In this document: one piece after another, positions 62,827-64,000 of the stretch
How the letters are laid out: each line of letters begins with the position of its first letter
How positions within the stretch are numbered: position 1 is the first letter of the stretch
Source of the DNA: Scytonematopsis contorta HA4267-MV1
GTDB lineage: Bacteria > Cyanobacteriota > Cyanobacteriia > Cyanobacteriales > Nostocaceae
NCBI GenBank assembly: GCA_019359035.1
Contig: JAHHIC010000085.1
Coordinates: forward strand, 62,001-126,000
Direction of reading: 5' to 3'
Length of the DNA stretch: 64,000 nucleotides
Notes under the pieces: model-generated
What the model was told of the DNA's origin: nothing
What the model saw: only the letters and a program-made list of their open reading frames with translations
Database searches by the model: none
Made by a program: the position numbers and the translations under genes

Positions 62827-63786
62827 TTAATCATCCGTTGCCAGATTCCTTTGTAACCAGTTATGCAAATCCTCAATCGTGGTAAAATCCAATAAAGCTT
62901 CCCCAAGTGCTTCCAATTGAGTTACAGAAAGAGCTTGAATATTAGTAAGCACAGATTCTGGCAACTCTCCCAAGCGTTTTTTTAGTTGTCGTAGAACCAG
63001 AGACTGTCCTAGTTCCTGTTGTCCGCGTTCGTAACCTATGCGCTCGCCTGTGGTAATGTATGTCATACTACGCTCCTGCTCAAACTGTTTAAACTCTTGC
63101 CAAAACTGTGTTTCCAATGCTTTTGGTAATATCATAACCCAATCTATAAATCGATAGAGGTTACGAATATCTTGTTCTTGCAAACCTGATTCGTAAAGTC
63201 GTCGAATCAAACTAAATTTCCAAGCTTTGCGTTCTTGAGGTTTTCGATTTGTTTGTTGTGTTTTTAAGTGTGCTAAAACAACAAGAGCAAAAAAATTATT
63301 GCTAGCTTCTAGTTCAGCCAAACGGTTATCGTAGTCCAAAAGTTTGACGCTTCCAAATCTAAAGTTTAACTCGGTATCGGGGTAATTATAACTGTAGGTT
63401 TGCGGTCGCCATTTACGATTTTCGTCACATAAAATTGCTAAACTAATAGCAGAATGATGATATTGGTCAAAAATGCGGAAGTTGTAAGTAAACATTCTTT
63501 CAGGAAACTCATCTTCCTTCTGTGCTTGAATTTCTATATGCACCAACAGCCAAATTTCTCCTCCTTGGATATGATAAACTTTGACTAATTTATCTGCATA
63601 GCGTTTACCTTGTTTTGATTTGCGAGAGATTTGCTGAAATTCTTTATCTAAAAATACATAGGGACGCTTCCAATCAATTAATGCAAATGTCTGGGGGAAA
63701 AAGAATTCCATTGCTTGAGGAAAGTAAGCTTCTAGAACTTCTTTCCAGGGGCTATCAAAATCTGCACGTTTTGTTTTCTTTGCCAT
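62827..63786 (-). CDS. Rpn-family nuclease/transposase-like protein with DUF4351, copy B
   Basis: The 319-residue protein is almost identical to the one at 61512 through the nuclease domain (single changes such as MAKKTKR, RIFDQYHHS). The copies differ most in the short linker before DUF4351: GYERGQQELGQSLVLRQLKK here, GYERGKIEGREEQGRSFVIR there. The high identity points to a recent tandem duplication or continuing gene conversion. Confidence 0.85.
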   Translation of the reverse strand: MAKKTKRADFDSPWKEVLEAYFPQAMEFFFPQTFALIDWKRPYVFLDKEFQQISRKSKQGKRYADKLVKVYHIQGGEIWLLVHIEIQAQKEDEFPERMFTYNFRIFDQYHHSAISLAILCDENRKWRPQTYSYNYPDTELNFRFGSVKLLDYDNRLAELEASNNFFALVVLAHLKTQQTNRKPQERKAWKFSLIRRLYESGLQEQDIRNLYRFIDWVMILPKALETQFWQEFKQFEQERSMTYITTGERIGYERGQQELGQSLVLRQLKKRLGELPESVLTNIQALSVTQLEALGEALLDFTTIEDLHNWLQRNLATDD

Positions 63787-64000
63787 GAATTTATTTTTTA
63801 AACAGAATAGTTTAAGCTCTAGTTACATACTTTTCTAATTAAACTAAAACTCATGAAAATTTTACATTGATGATTTTTTAATTAATAGTATGTTTAAGTT
63901 AACTTTTATTGGCGATTTAAAGTATAAATAATTGCTAGAACAGAGCTGATTTAAAAAATAAATATTAAGTTTACGGAAGTGATGGGTTACGGCGCTTCAT
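63787..64000. other. upstream region of Rpn copy B, to the window edge
   Basis: AT-rich, homologous to the region upstream of copy A. No gene is visible before the window ends. Confidence 0.6.

Noticed and set aside
59875-64000. Expected DGR reverse transcriptase or accessory gene near the candidate template repeat
   Set aside because: I looked for a reverse transcriptase active-site pattern in the genes downstream and found none. All genes there belong to other families.

Overview
The window looks like chromosome from a filamentous, heterocyst-forming cyanobacterium (Nostocales). The evidence is the short KaiA form followed by kaiB, kaiC and an hgdD-type TolC (the order I recall from Anabaena PCC 7120), a DevA-type ABC ATPase, PetL, a PSII-S4 protein, Ycf20/DUF565, and abundant heptanucleotide repeats and dispersed palindromes. 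Genus cannot be fixed from this sequence alone.

Layout. 1-1.4 kb: end of an alpha/beta hydrolase and devA. 1.5-16.3 kb: one complete type I CRISPR-Cas locus of the MYXAN (dev-like) kind, with order leader-array 1 (14 repeats), degenerate repeats and promoter, cas6-cas3-cas8a1-cas7-cas5-cas4/cas1 fusion-cas2, leader-array 2 (59 repeats). 16.6-24 kb: Uma2 nuclease, a lone HTH gene, copy 1 of an unrecognised small-gene module, a lone antitoxin, aroB, petL, a frameshifted DUF6745-like/ankyrin gene and bioB. 24-35.5 kb: pentapeptide protein, acetyltransferase, secreted protein, SelO, glycerate kinase, Ycf20-like, a GT39 glycosyltransferase and a large hybrid histidine kinase. 36.5-43.3 kb: kaiABC, hgdD, two conserved hypotheticals and the PSII S4 gene. 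44.3-48.6 kb: a host gene broken by two different TnpB-type elements. 48.7 kb: tRNA-Val(GAC). 49.9-53.2 kb: an FTR1 / HhH lipoprotein / multicopper oxidase iron-uptake operon. 53.3-57.5 kb: acetyltransferases, trmO, a heme-domain HAMP protein and a PD-(D/E)XK protein. 57.7-59.9 kb: an EAD1-CHAT protease next to an EAD1 protein whose C-terminus looks like the variable region of a diversity-generating retroelement. 60.1-61.4 kb: ParD-like antitoxin and copy 2 of the unknown module. 61.5-63.8 kb: tandem Rpn-family nucleases.

Three things deserve most attention. (1) The 57.7-59.9 kb locus has three FGE/C-lectin C-terminal segments that differ mainly at AAC/adenine positions. This is the signature of diversity-generating retroelement mutagenesis, although no reverse transcriptase lies in the window. 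(2) A divergent three-gene module (RHH-like gene, ~65-aa Gly/Asn-rich peptide, ~105-aa partner) occurs twice, 42 kb apart, with a hairpin between the same two genes in both copies. I do not recognise its function. (3) In the CRISPR locus, degenerate repeats sit beside the cas promoter and inside the cas operon, the two arrays differ in whether the repeat hairpin pairs, and several spacers are inverted repeats.
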